Shown here: piece by piece, positions 1-13,700 of the stretch
How the letters are laid out: each line of letters opens with the position of its first letter
Position numbering within the stretch: the stretch's first letter is position 1
Assembly: GCA_025331565.1 (NCBI GenBank)
Contig: JAFREQ010000048.1
Coordinates: 744,001-808,000 of the forward strand
From: Holacanthus passer
Lineage: Eukaryota; Chordata; Actinopteri; Pomacanthidae
Direction of reading: 5' to 3'
DNA length: 64,000 bases
Notes under the pieces: model-generated
Databases searched by the model: none
Told to the model about the DNA's origin: nothing
Seen by the model: the letters and a program-made list of their open reading frames with translations, nothing else
Translations under genes and position numbers: made by a program

Positions 1-1742
1 CTCCTGCCACTCCAAAAGGGAGGAGGGCTGATTCATTCTGCTGCCGCCTTTGTAGGCAGAGGAGCTATATTACCGTCTTTTCAGGGGTAATGATGTGCCA
101 CACAGATACAGGAAGAAATCAAACTGAATTAAAAAAAAAAAAAAAAACATAAAGAAGAAAGAAAAAAATTTTTTTTATAGTAGTGGCTTTGAGCAATTTG
201 AGTTGACTATGACTGTGGCTCACATTCATCTTATTAGCACAAGGATAATACTGAATGCTGCATGTTGGTAAAAACAAAACATCCATTTACTGTGGGAATT
301 TGGTTAAACTGCTGTTCTTTCTTTATAAGGCTGAAGTTGATATTCTATACTTAGGCTAGTAACAAGTATTGGTTTGAGTCTTACCATGGGATTTGTTGCT
401 AATAACAATTTGTGATTTCAGATCACTTAGAGTCTCAAACAATGAGCTTGTCAGGGCTCTGGCTGGTTAACAATCATTGTTAGGAAAGGCCAAGTGATGC
501 AAATGTCAAAGCTTTATAAACACTCAGACATGAGTCCCATCAGCAGCCATGGGCTCCTCTAAGCAGCTGTCCCGCACTCTGAAAATTAAAATAACTCATG
601 CCCACAAAACAGGAGAAGGCAAAGACAAGATAGCGAAGCGGTTTCAAGTAGTTGTTGCCTCAGTTTGTAATGTAAGTTAGAAAATAGCAGTTAACATGAA
701 GCATGGAGATGAAGTTGGTGTCTAAAGACCAAGTAATCTCTCAGAGAGAACTGCTCTTAGGATAGCCAAAGGCAAATCAAAACCCCTGTTTGACTGAAAA
801 GACCTTCAGAAAGATTCAGCAGACTCTGGAGCGGTGGTGCTCTGTTCTACTGTGCAGCTACACCTACACAAATATAATTAGTAAAACAGTGATCTGAGGG
901 AAATATGTATCAAATTGACCACATTTGGCTTCCAAACTGGATATGGCAACGTCCGTGAAAAGTCATCAGCTTCACCAAAAGAGACACAACAGAAAAAGTA
1001 CAGAAAGACAGACATTTAATTTCTAGATCTTTAAATTGTATATCTTTACTTTATTTATGCTGGTGTGAAAGTTACTGCATCAACACTGACACAGAACAAG
1101 TATTTGCTTACTGACGACCTTTAAACCAGTGTAGTGTGAAAGTCTATCGACCAGTCTATGATACACTGCACTAGATTACTGAACCTGTCTGCTAGAAAAA
1201 GACCTGGGAATTACTCAAATGTCCCGTGCATGTTCTTTGTTTGCACATTTTCAAACAAGAGCAAGGAGCAACAAGGTACAACAAAGAGAAGAAATGCACA
1301 AAAAAACTGGAAAATAAACAAACAAGCAAGCAATAAACTGCTGCCGTCAATCCATGATATTTTTGTTGCCACTTCCTGCTTTGATCAGTCTCTCCTCTCT
1401 ATGCCCCTACATAAAAGATGACGTTCTTCATAGAAAAAATCGAATACGTCCACAAAGCAATACCTTTACATCCAACCCAGATATTAAACAGATAGCTACC
1501 TTGGTATAAACTGCACTGACTGACAGATGACAAATGTATTTTGTATCACGGTGTGTATCAGCAGATCAGCCAACCCGAATGTTGTTGCATAAGAGATTTC
1601 GGGGCATTTTGCCAAATTTAAACATTTATAGATTGGCCTAGACTGTGACTGTGTCATGTGGGGAGCAACATGTTCATTGTTCCTGTATTTGCTGATGTAA
1701 TGCACTCAACTAATTATACCAAAGCCACACATTCAAATACAA

Positions 1743-1773
<31 letters not shown>

Positions 1774-2733
1774 CACACAACACTGGAGTGCGTGCAGTAG
1801 AGGGAGAAGACCAATGTACTGCATCTGAGAATAACAGAACAATTGCCTTGCCTCCAGCAGGCTCTAAAAGGCTGTCATAACAACTAGTTTGAGAGCAAAC
1901 TCTGCGCTCTGTACTAACAGCAGCATTAACAGCTGCATCAGGAGTATGGCTTGGTTATGAAATTAAATGAGGACAGAATGTCAGACATATCCACTTCTGC
2001 TTTATTTTCTGCTTCCTGCAAAGTGCACATGCAGGGACAAGCAAGTGCTCTTACCTTCAGAGAGTGAGCGAGGCAACAAACTCGAAGCCTGACATAAATC
2101 AAACTCCAAATCTAACAACCCATAAATCCAAAGCAATACAAAGATAAATAAAGACAAAATAGACATAATTTATGCTACAGTTTACATTTCATATTAGTTA
2201 TTCATGAATCCTCCGTGACGGTTTGGGCCATTACTTTGATTGGTCAACTGATGATTTTCATCAACAGCATTTAATAGTAAAAAAAAAATCTTTTCTTTGC
2301 AGACCTCCAAGAGCACATGGAGTGATTCTATCAATTTAACTTAAGTAATTTACAATATTTATTGATTTAAAAATGTTCATGCTGTTTGATAATTACAACA
2401 GATGTTCTGTTACAAGACATTCTTACTTGTTAAAGTAGAAGTTCAATGCTACTGTGTATGCTGAGTGAAATGAAATTCAGGTTTAAGTTCTCTCAGATGA
2501 GCACTGGCTATCATTTAAATTGTTTCAATACTGCTGCCAATAACAAAACTGAGTGTCTGACACATATTACACTGAAACAATAATTTATCAGTTTTTCCAC
2601 AAAAATGTGGTATGATTTGATTAAGCCAATAAATTATTAATAAATCCATGTTAAGTTTTTTTGTGCTCACCTGAATAATAACAAAATGCAACCAGTTAAC
2701 ATGATGTCAGAGATCCAGTCTATTCTGGCTCAC
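1..2733. other. adck1 intron, no coding sequence seen
   Basis: This AT-rich stretch lies inside adck1, downstream of its fourth exon on the minus strand. I looked for the next expected kinase exon, the one beginning with the residues that follow DLGKE in ADCK1, and did not find it, so it should lie left of the window. A (CA)n microsatellite occupies about 1747-1778. Short open frames here show no family resemblance. Confidence 0.6.
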
Positions 2734-4086
2734 CTCCTTGCCGAGGTCTTCTCTGATGACCTGCTGGATCTCCTCCATGCTGCTCTGAGGAGCTCGGCTG
2801 TGGAGCACCTTCAGTGTAGATGTGTATTCCTCAGGCAGCAGGTAGTCCAGAGCACCAAGGTGCTGGCCCACCTTGATGAAAGTACCCCGGTTGGCACAGC
2901 ATAAGTCTCGAAGACGCTCCGCCGACCGCAAATGCACCTACAGGTGATGGAACAGAGGAAAAAAAAACATAAAGTAAAAGTCAGAATTGGGATACAAAGT
3001 CTCAAGAACTGCTAGGAAAGACTGTTAGTTACAATCAGAGTGGTTTATTCTCTTGTGCACCAAGTAAATGTGATGGCATTCTGACGTGAGACATCTGCTG
3101 TGTAATGTGCATGCTGACAGTGTCAATGCGAGCGTTTATCATGCATAGATATCCATAACTTTGACTGTATGTCATATCTCAACAAACACTGGCTTCTCTT
3201 ACATGAAAATAATTTTCCTTTGTTCTAATATAGTGCTGATCTTTTTAAACATTAACCAAATTATTTTATCTGCCTAAACTAAACCACCACTTTAACTATA
3301 AGGATGGCAGATCAGGAAGCTTTCATATGGGTCATTTTGAAAGACATTAACATTACCAAGTCTGTCAAAAGGCAACAGGACTCATCCTCCAGAGATCATA
3401 ATTATCCACAGAATATTTTAGTGCAATCAACTCATTCATTAATAGTTACTAACCAAGGATTAGTTGTCAAGTTACAGGTCGCACACCAAAATATTAGTCA
3501 ATGGCATTCACTTCATTCATTTCAACATTTAAATTAACCCTGTTCTAAAATTGTGCAGTAATAAAGTCTGTTCTGACCAGGTTCATCTGTAGTTGATACC
3601 CATTTGTGTTTCCCCACATATTTTTGACTATTTTTGAGTTTGGACAGGACATTTAGGGGTTCAGGGACATTACTGGCTGCTATAACAAAATCGGGAATGG
3701 AACCTTAAGTGATTTCATGGTTTCATGTCACTTGTGTTTCAGCAATAAGAGAGTTAAAACAGTCATCTCATCACATCATCATGTCATGTTGAAACAGAAA
3801 AAGAACAAGCACAACACGAAAGTTGGAAAAGTGTACTATTGTTTTCATTCTGCAGCAGTAAGAAGTCACAAATTCAACATGAGGAAAGACAGGAAATTAA
3901 AAAGAGAATACAAATATTTCTGTTATATAGGTAAAAATCATGCAGTTGTTGAACAAATGTTGAACAAAAATACAGCTACAACACTTATACAATATATAGA
4001 TGAAATCTAAATGCAAATGAGCATTAAGGACAGGCAGTACATAATCAAATGAGAGACTATTTTGAATATGGGCATTGAATGGTGGG

Positions 4087-4132
<46 letters not shown>

Positions 4133-7100
4133 GGGGTCCTGTCCCGTCTGTCCCATTTGAACCAGCTGGAAGTGATAATGCTTATACAGAGCTTCTCTCC
4201 TGAGACCAGTGCAAATGAAAAGCCGTGAAATTAGCTCCCCTTAACCTCTGTAACCCCCACTACACACACCATGAATACAGACCAGAACACACACACACAC
4301 AAGGCATGTTCCCATAGGGCCATTTGACATGAGTGTCATCTGGGCAATTATGACAAAGCAATGACAGAAACAAGTCGCCAGAGATTACCAGATGAGCCTT
4401 TCTACTTGAAAATGCACTAGGAACTTTTTTTCTATAAAAAAAAACCCAGCTACTTATGTCGGACAGGATGGAACAGTAGAGATAATAGTCTTAATACATA
4501 ATTGGTAGAATCGTTAATGTGTTTTATCACACAAAAATGCACAGGAAGTTATCGTTTAAATAAATTGGGTTGAGTCTATTTTAAATTGAGTCAATCCTAA
4601 TATTAAACAGATGATAAATAAAAGCACAGTTTTTAGGGCGACATGGGAAAAGAAACTTGAGATTAGTAACTGTGATAACATCACAATTTCAAATTAGATT
4701 GCACCGCTGAGAATAAAAAATAAATAATCTAACTAATCTTACAGTTTCAACCCTGTTCTCAAGAGTTTAAATAAACAAAATAGACTTAAAATATCATTCC
4801 TTCAATTTTGACAAAATTTCATTTTGACTGAATAAAATCTGTTTTTTGATAACAGAAATTTTCTATGGTCCTAATCTTAATTCATTTTATCTAAATTTTA
4901 TCTAAAATGTATTCCTTTCTTCATATATTTCTAGAAAAAAATTAAATTGAACAGAACAGTGTTAAAAAAAAGGCAAAACAAAAAAGGTAAAACATTGTTC
5001 ACACAGTTTGACTTCTGATCTGACAATAGGCTGAAGTGAAAGGTTAAAGTCTAAACTTTGGTGGTCAGTGTTTCTATCATATTGTGTGATCATGTGTCAT
5101 ATTGTGTCATGGGTCTTTGTTGTCTTCTTAAAATGATATACAACAATAGAACCGTGTGTATTGCACTGAACATAAAATGTGTCTTATGCAAACTTGTGTA
5201 CATTTCTCATATTTACTTAGTTGCAAGGAGGTCCAAGAGTTAATAGAGATAATTAACAGTAAGATCAAATATCATCTTAATAAAACTACTGCACCTTATC
5301 ATCACCTTAAAGCGATAAACTCTAAATTGAGACAACATTTCCAAAGGTGGATGCTTTTCTGTCTATTTTCATTTTGATGAGATTAAATGAAAAATGTAGA
5401 GACACAGTCAAATTAAAAGTTAGTATAAAGTGTAACATAATATGAGCATGAGGGCTCATATTATGCTCGACAGATCTGTCAATTAGTAACGATAACGCTA
5501 CAAAATCAATAAGTAAAATAATAATAATACTAATTATTATTGATAACAGATAACACATATTTATATTTATATATGGTATTAAATGGTTTGTTCTATCCTT
5601 CAGTTAGAAATGGCAGTAATTTTTTTTTTTGCCTATTGCAGAGAAATTTTAAGGTTATTTCTTTGTTAGTCTCAGTTTTAGGCATTTTCACTCCTGTGTC
5701 ATAGACATGAAAGGCCTGTTTGAGTACTGGTTTGTCACATACAGATACTCAAAATGAATGGTGACTGATTCATTGAATGATTTTCTTAATGATATGTCTT
5801 CAATGTTTCACATAATTTGTCTAATCAACAAATCAGTGATTTCAATTTAAAACAACAGCCTCTGCCTTCAAACAGCCAGATCACCTGAAGTCATGTCACA
5901 GCTATTCCTGTCAGAATGTGTTTGGAAGCTGATTTGGGGGGCAGATCAGAGTGAAAATCTGGCATCAGTTTGCCCAGCGCTCCTAGCCTAATCATCAGAT
6001 TCATCATCGTTCCTCTCCTCTCCTCTCTTCCAGTAATCAGTATGCTTTGTCCGATGGAGGCGGGCTCACAGCTAGAAGATGACATCACCATGGCAATGCT
6101 GCTCGCTGACAGCCCGAGGGGTACGCTGCTCTGGGATAGGCTGACGCTGGCCTCCGCCCACCATCTCCACACATGCACCATCCAATCAAATGGACCGTTA
6201 GCGAATTAGACACACGGGTTAATTTGTGGGACAACACAGAGACACAGGAGCTCAGTGCAGAATGCCTCTGGGTATCTCTATACTCATTCTCTTCACACAG
6301 TTGGCAAGGACAGTAAATAAAAGGATGAAAGTGTGTGTGTGTGTTTGGTGGGTGGTGTGTAATGAATGAGAGAGGGTAAAAAAACAAGGGAGCGAAGGCT
6401 AGAAAGAGGGAAGAAAGACAGATAAAGCAAGGCGGAAATGGGGGAAAAAGGGAAAATGGGCAGTAAGGAGTGAAGGAAGGAAGAAAAGATGGGAAGAAAA
6501 AAGGATCCTTGAATGCTTTTATTGTAGCAATGTAACTTGATCAACTTTTCACCTGCAGCAGTTTCTTCCAGTTAACTTTCATGCTAAAACCGCAGTTTTT
6601 CAGTTCAGCTTGTAAAACTGCAGAATTGTGTGAAAAATTCAATTCAATTATTGGTGGCACAATTTCATTCAGAATCAATTACTGATTCAAAATCTATTTG
6701 CAATTAAATCAATACAATGGGGAACTATTTCCAGGGTCTTAAGATATATTCACGTTATTGGGGAAAAGTAGCTTTAGAGCACATTTGCTGTTTTACTGTG
6801 TATGGGGTCTGCTGCACTGTGACAAAAATTCTAATTTATGAGCTGCCACTGGCTGAAGGCTAATGGCTGTGCTGCAATTTAAGACGGAGGACAAATAAAT
6901 AAAGTCTGTCTCTGAGCGCATCTACAATAACAAATTATCATCATTGAGACAAAACAAAATAGAGAAAAAAGAAAGAAAGGCTGCCGGGTGAAAGATCGGC
7001 CTCCACATTCAGCTACCAGGTTTGAGTCTCTGTAGTGATCCAACTACTGTAAACGTTCACACTGGCAATCAGAAATGATCATGATCAGTTATAAAACTTT

Positions 7101-10100
7101 AAATAGTTAGAAACGAATGCTAAATATTTGCAAATTGCTGTTTACCAGTAAGTTAACTGCACAGACTCTGCCAAGAGTCCTGCACTGAGCGAGGCAGCAT
7201 GGCCAACCTTGATTTCCTGAATTTCAGAATAAAAACAAATGCCTGTGACAGTGGTCTTGATAACTGAATTAAATGGACTAAATTATAGAGAGAAATAAAT
7301 GACAATGATTAGCAAACATATAACAGTATATGAGAATAACGGCAGTGTGCATCACTGCTGAATGTCTGGGTTCTTTTGTACAAACAGATGTTGCTCTGCT
7401 CTTGTTTGCATGTTATATGTTCCTCCCCATGAGATCATAAAATTCTAAATGCATCCCAACACTTGCCAACGTTGAAGAAGTCTAGATAGCTGTGTGTGTA
7501 AACCTCAGTTGGTGAACACAGTGAGGAGAAACCATAGCATATTAACAGTATTGTCCACTCCTACCTCTACCTTCATCCCCAAACCAGAACACAGGTCAAC
7601 AGGAGGAACAGTGAATGCAGGACAACCCATATTGAAACTAAACTTCCAAGACCAGACACCATCATGGCCATTACAGCAGTAATAACCTCAGGTCAGCACT
7701 ATGAAGATAGTCAGATGATTCTCATTAAAACTGATAATAGGATTCACTGAAAAATACAGTAAGCGTATCGACCAATTCTGCACGGTTGGTCTTGTGTTTT
7801 TCCAATAAAGATAGTGTACTTGTCAAAAGAATTATTGTCTGACCTAAAGGGGGATGGGGTATGTGAGAACCACATATAGTACACATGTTTACTGTGGTGC
7901 AAGACATCTCAAACCAAGCCAGTTTTCAATCATCATGTCACTGTCACTTTTTAGATCTTGGTCGTTTTTAACTATGACTTTTAACTGGATGAAGGATGTT
8001 GGGTCATCTGTCCTCTGTCTGCTGAAGAGCGATCGGAGAAACAATGATTTTTAACATGAATCAGCTTTCTTCAGTGTTTTTACCAGATTTAATTATCAGC
8101 TTACTCACCTTGTGTGCTTCTCTAAACCTTAAGAACTTAATAAGGACTGATACATGCATACAGACTCCTTCGATTCATTGGATTTTTAGAAATGCAGAGA
8201 AGCGGAAGAGTTTCAACGTATTTATTAACCTATGTTTATAGTTTTTTGCGCGGCAGTGGTAATCAAATCATTAGTTCATAATCGTGACATTGTCAGACAA
8301 AAAAATATATATAAATACAAGTTAATGACAACAGTTGTGTGATCTGCTATATTGACATTTAAAATGAGCAATTACAGATGAAGTTAAAGATGACAGGATG
8401 TTGTCTTAACTTCACTTCCTGGCACAGACACAGCAGTTACTCAATCTGTTCAACCTCGATTCAGTCTCATCCTACTCTCTGTGATCACCTATACTGTGTT
8501 TTAATACAGTCAAATTCACTATATACTTTATGTCATTTACGCTTTACACATGTGGAAGTGAAAGAGTAAGAAATGGATAGAAATACTGTACATTTGGTCA
8601 TGGTTCATAAAGCTGTGCTGCTGGCTGCTAATCCAATCTGTATTTTATGACTGTGACATTGAGACCAAGTATCTATTTGTCCCTCTTCAAATAGAAATAA
8701 ATTAAGATGAGATCAGATTTAAATTGTGCTGTAATTGGAAATTTATTCTGGCTCTGGAAGTATGCCACCTAAGACCAAAGAATAAAATAGTGGACTGGAA
8801 AATATCTTCCTTCAAATAAATGTTGAGCTTTTCAGCCAAATATTTTTTCTTTTCTTTTCTTTCAAGTACACACACAAACAAAAAATAATTCTCTTCGATT
8901 GTTTCAAGTATTTCCCTTTTTCTTTGCAACAATCTCTCTCAGCTGTTGACTGATGCATTAATCAGTTTGGCTGGTTAAAGTTTTCATCCACTTGGTGGTC
9001 TCATTTGTTCCACAGGTTAATCCATCTTGCTGAGCTATCATTTACTGCTGGTGTACAGTAGTTGTCACGTATTCATTAATAGCCTCCCACTGTATTCTTT
9101 CATTCATTTATTATTGCAATTATTAAATCATTTGTCTACTCATTGGTTAATAGTTGTACGCAATTAGTATTTTAATAAACATTTCATTGATAAATAAGTT
9201 GATCACATGGTTTGTGGGCATGAAGCATTATGGTCGCTTTTTACAAGTCAAACACTTTTTCGCAGGGTGGTGCCCTGTGGTGAATTTGCCTTAAATTCTG
9301 TTATTCATTCATCATTTCTGTCAGCCTGGTGTTGAGTGTAATCATACTCCCTCCTTTGTACTAATTAATATATTTACGCTCCATCATGATAACTTTCCAG
9401 AGCTGACCTTCCTGGATCGCATTTCGTTGTCTTGCCAATGTTTTGCACCCAACAACACAATGTTTTTCAAGGGTAATTCTTTCGATCTTCATGTCTGGTG
9501 AGAATAGAAAAGTCATATGTATTCTGTTTGACACTTTTGTATTATGAATATTATTAATAATGCTGCCTTTTGAGGACACTTATGGAGCTTCAGAGTTTTA
9601 GGCTTTTTTATCTATTTCAGTAAAGAGTTGAAGTGTGATGATATAAATTCAGACTGCTGTGGGACACTTGGTCTGTTGCCAAGGCTAAAATCTAAATTAA
9701 CTTTTTTTTTAAACAATTTGCTGCATTATCAGTATCTTCAATGCAAAAATATCCTATTTAGTATTGGAAAAGTGCCATTGCTTTGATGAGGACTGTTTCA
9801 AAGCAGTGCTTGGCTTCTTGTTCTTTTTGTTTCTTTTTAACTCTGTCTCTTTTTACGTATGTAATTAAAGCTTTGGCCCCTGGGCCAGTTCCCTGTAGTG
9901 CAGGTCCGTGGACAGCCTTCCGATGCCATTAAGCACAGATGGCAAATTGTTTTTTAGGAATCACTCTTACCATCCCTTCATGCTCTCTGATTGTGTGCAA
10001 GAGAGTCAATTCTGCCAAACTGCTATTAAAATACTACTACTTTTTTTGCAATATTGTTCATTGATGTTCAATTAACCTGTAATCAATTTGCATCATCTGC

Positions 10101-10641
10101 ACAGTATCACAGGGGTGGACAACATGACAATATCCAATTCTCAATAAAGCATTATGTGTTAGAAACCTATGGCCAACTGTCACTCAAATGTATGTAAAAT
10201 CACTGTATATTTGTTGTTGTTCCACCTTCATTTATAAATATATAGAAGTGTGATGTAAGATCAAAAGCTTTTTTGTAAATGTGGAACAGGAGAAAAGAAA
10301 ATTGCGATAAAGATCATTCATCATTTAATAGAATTTTAAAGGTGTACCTCAGTGTTTTAGAATCTCACTTCCATTAGATTAGTGGGCTCACAGGAGGCAG
10401 ATTATAAAGAGTGGTCAAAATCTGTGCAGCAGAGGCCGAGATAACTTTTTGTCTCTTTACGGGTCAAGTTATAAAAACATTGGATCCAACAAGTCCCATG
10501 ATGACCAGATAGCATCTTTCATTATGCCACGTTCACGTCATATGGGATCAGGGCTAGATATATGAAAGATGTTCATGCTTACGACTGGTGACTGTCAGCA
10601 GTTGTGTGACAGCAGAGTAGGTTGTATGAATACTGTATATT

Positions 10642-10708
<67 letters not shown>

Positions 10709-13700
10709 TATATATATATACACATATATACACACATTGAAACAAGTTTTGCTTGGACTTTCAGATGGCACGCTGTAAAGAACTGTAGGCTGACAGACGT
10801 CCTCCACTCATCTGGATTAGTTTCTCAGATTCAATTGCTTAAATTTGACTCACTGCTGTCAAGAATATGGAAGCGGATAAACTCAGTAAAAACTCAACTC
10901 TGTAAAGTCACCACAGGATCAGACATAAAAATTTGAAATCAGCCATGGGGTGTGACTAGGACGCTAAGCCGCCTAGCCCTGACAGAGTATAGACCAAAGC
11001 TAGCTTACTGGATAGTATACATGCCAAGATCGAGGCAGCTGTTCTGATGTAAAGAGTGAGCTGACGTCTTTTCACAATTCACTAAGAGAGGATGTTAAGA
11101 AAGAACTTGATTGAAGAAGATCAAACCCTTCCAGGTCCTGGAAGATATTCGGCAAACTTCAATTTGAAGAAGCATTCTTCAGGCCAGAACACGAAAGTAA
11201 AAGTGATAGACCTGGAATCACAATCTTAACAAAATTTGTAAAGCCTGACTACATTGGACAATTCATCTGAAAATATATGGTAATGTTTCTGGATAGCTGT
11301 CCTAGGATCTACGATAACGCAAAAGAGCGGCTGCAGACAATCTGGGAAAGAATGTTTCTGCATCACCACTTGCATGAATGATCTCTGTACACGACACCTG
11401 AGGGAGAATCACCCCGGAGTCCAGCATGAGGAAGTTCCTAAGGTTCCGACCAAGAAACATCTCCAGTAGCAGCCAATGCAGCTCAAAGTAGCCCAGGTTA
11501 TCTGCCTTACTGCTCATGATAATACACAATATTTTCCAGCCTTAAATTTCTTTGTAAATAATATGGCATCCGTTATGAGTACATCCATAACCCGTAGTTT
11601 TAATCATATCCTCTCTTTCACTATTGCCCAATTTATTAGAGTTAACTTCATTGTCTTCTTACTTTATTGAGGTCAATATTGCTCATTTGTTCCATCCTGA
11701 CTATTATCTTGTGGTTATCATGATCAGATGTTAGATCAATAAATATCTTCCTTTAGACCAAGTCATTGTTCTTGGTATTCCTTTGGAGTAGAGATGGAGA
11801 TCAATTTAATGGAAAAGAAGTCACATCTTTTGAGAACAGACTTATCATTTGGTAATTATTTAATCTGGTTAATCAATTAATTCAGTTATTAATTTTCCTC
11901 TTTGGAACGATGCCCCTAACAAGTGTAAGTTTGAAATAAACATAGTACATTCTGCTACACAAAACTCTATAAGCTACACTACTGTCTATGTCGAACAAGA
12001 AATAGGAGAAGGGATGTGGTCTGGAGATATCTGAAGATGACTGGAAGGATATATGGTAAAGCCATGCTGAGACCTAAGACTACCAAGTCCAAGGTCCTGG
12101 AGAGTTAAAGACAAGCTCATGATGAATATCTGCTTATTATAGTATTACTCTTTGCTGGATCACACGGAAAGCCAAACCATAGACTGCACCAGACTGCAAC
12201 TGTCAGTGAAATAAACTGTATGTAGAAACTGACCTCCACCTTAAGACCACAATCTGATCAATATGCAAAATACTGGAAGTATTCTCTTTTTCTGTACAAG
12301 TATAATGTTGCCTATGTCAGCCAGCCTCCTGCTCTAATCATTACTCCTGTTCATACTGGCTATTACATTTTTTTACTTAAAAAGACCAAAAGGACTCCTC
12401 TACAGACTGAGTAGCACTAATCATGACAAGTGCGTTGACAGCACGAGGTTGGAATAAAAAAAAAAATTAAATTAAAAAATTTAGATTTTGAGCTGGTGTG
12501 TTTTTGATTCTTTGTTTTCTTAAGTCAACTGATATTCCAAATCTACAACAATAGATAAATAATGATGTCTTGTTGTGCAGCAGGAGTCAAAGGTGTGAGT
12601 GTGTTGTGTGCAGCTGGACAACAGAGAGCAGGGTCCTATACTGGGAGCCCAGCTGCAGTAATTGATTTCTGCTGCCACACCAGGGCTAAATGACTGGGAT
12701 TAGTGGACTATGAACAAGGCCTATTTATTATTGGGATGCTCATGATTAGCTCGTTACTCAGCTCACTGAGGCTCATCTAGCCGGCTGTCACAGGGGAGAG
12801 GGGGAGCTGCGCGTGGATGTGTGTGTTTGTGTGCAGATTTAAGCCTGTATAGTCAATAGGCCTCGTCTACACGTATTATAACAGTGAAGCCCGAGGAGTT
12901 AGCAAAGCTATTCACAAGAAATCCTCCAGCATTTAATACAATGATACACAATGTATAGTATCTAAATAGACTGAGGCTCAGCTCGGGCCCTCTGCTGCTC
13001 CATGTATTAAAAATGTCATTTATTTTAACACAGCCCAACAGCAATACAACAAGGTGGGAAAAATACAAGCTATTTGTTATCTCTTACAGCCGAGTGTAGA
13101 CGTAAGCCCTTACTGTGCTTCTGAGATGGTGCTGTTTTCTCTCACTGTGATATGAGAGGAATAGCAAAAATATGGGACTCAATGTCAAATGAGGGAAAAA
13201 ACGAAGAAGGGATGATAGAAAGAGAGGTGTTGGTGTTGGTGTTGGGGGGTGATTTTTCACTAGGAGCCACAGTTAATTTCATGCTCTGCATTTTATTGTC
13301 ATGCTTCAGTAATTGTGCCTCAGTGCCACATGAACAGCAGAAACACTCTCTGCCACAAGCCAGTGGATACACAGTATCAGTAAGGATCAGCTGAGCTATT
13401 GTTCACATAAGTACACAGTATATACACACACACACATACACACACAGCATTCAGTGGAATAAAAATTCCTGAGAACTAGGAAACAAAAGTGACATTAAAT
13501 AATTGAATAAGTTCGACATAAAATCTGTTCGTATATTTCAAATTTAAAACATTTCTTGATATGCAAACAGAATCATGTATAAGAGATCTAAATCCAACTT
13601 GTTCTCACAAGAAAAATTCAGATATCTTAACCTCAGTGCATGTACAGATGCAGAGTACCAATCCAATAACAGTATTGTCTTTGTCACAAATTTAAAATCC

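Noticed and set aside
2686..2904. Plus-strand open frame
   Set aside because: It is the antisense shadow of the adck1 exon at 2937-2734.
10595..10936. Open frames with IYIYIY repeats on both strands
   Set aside because: They are direct translations of the TA microsatellite.
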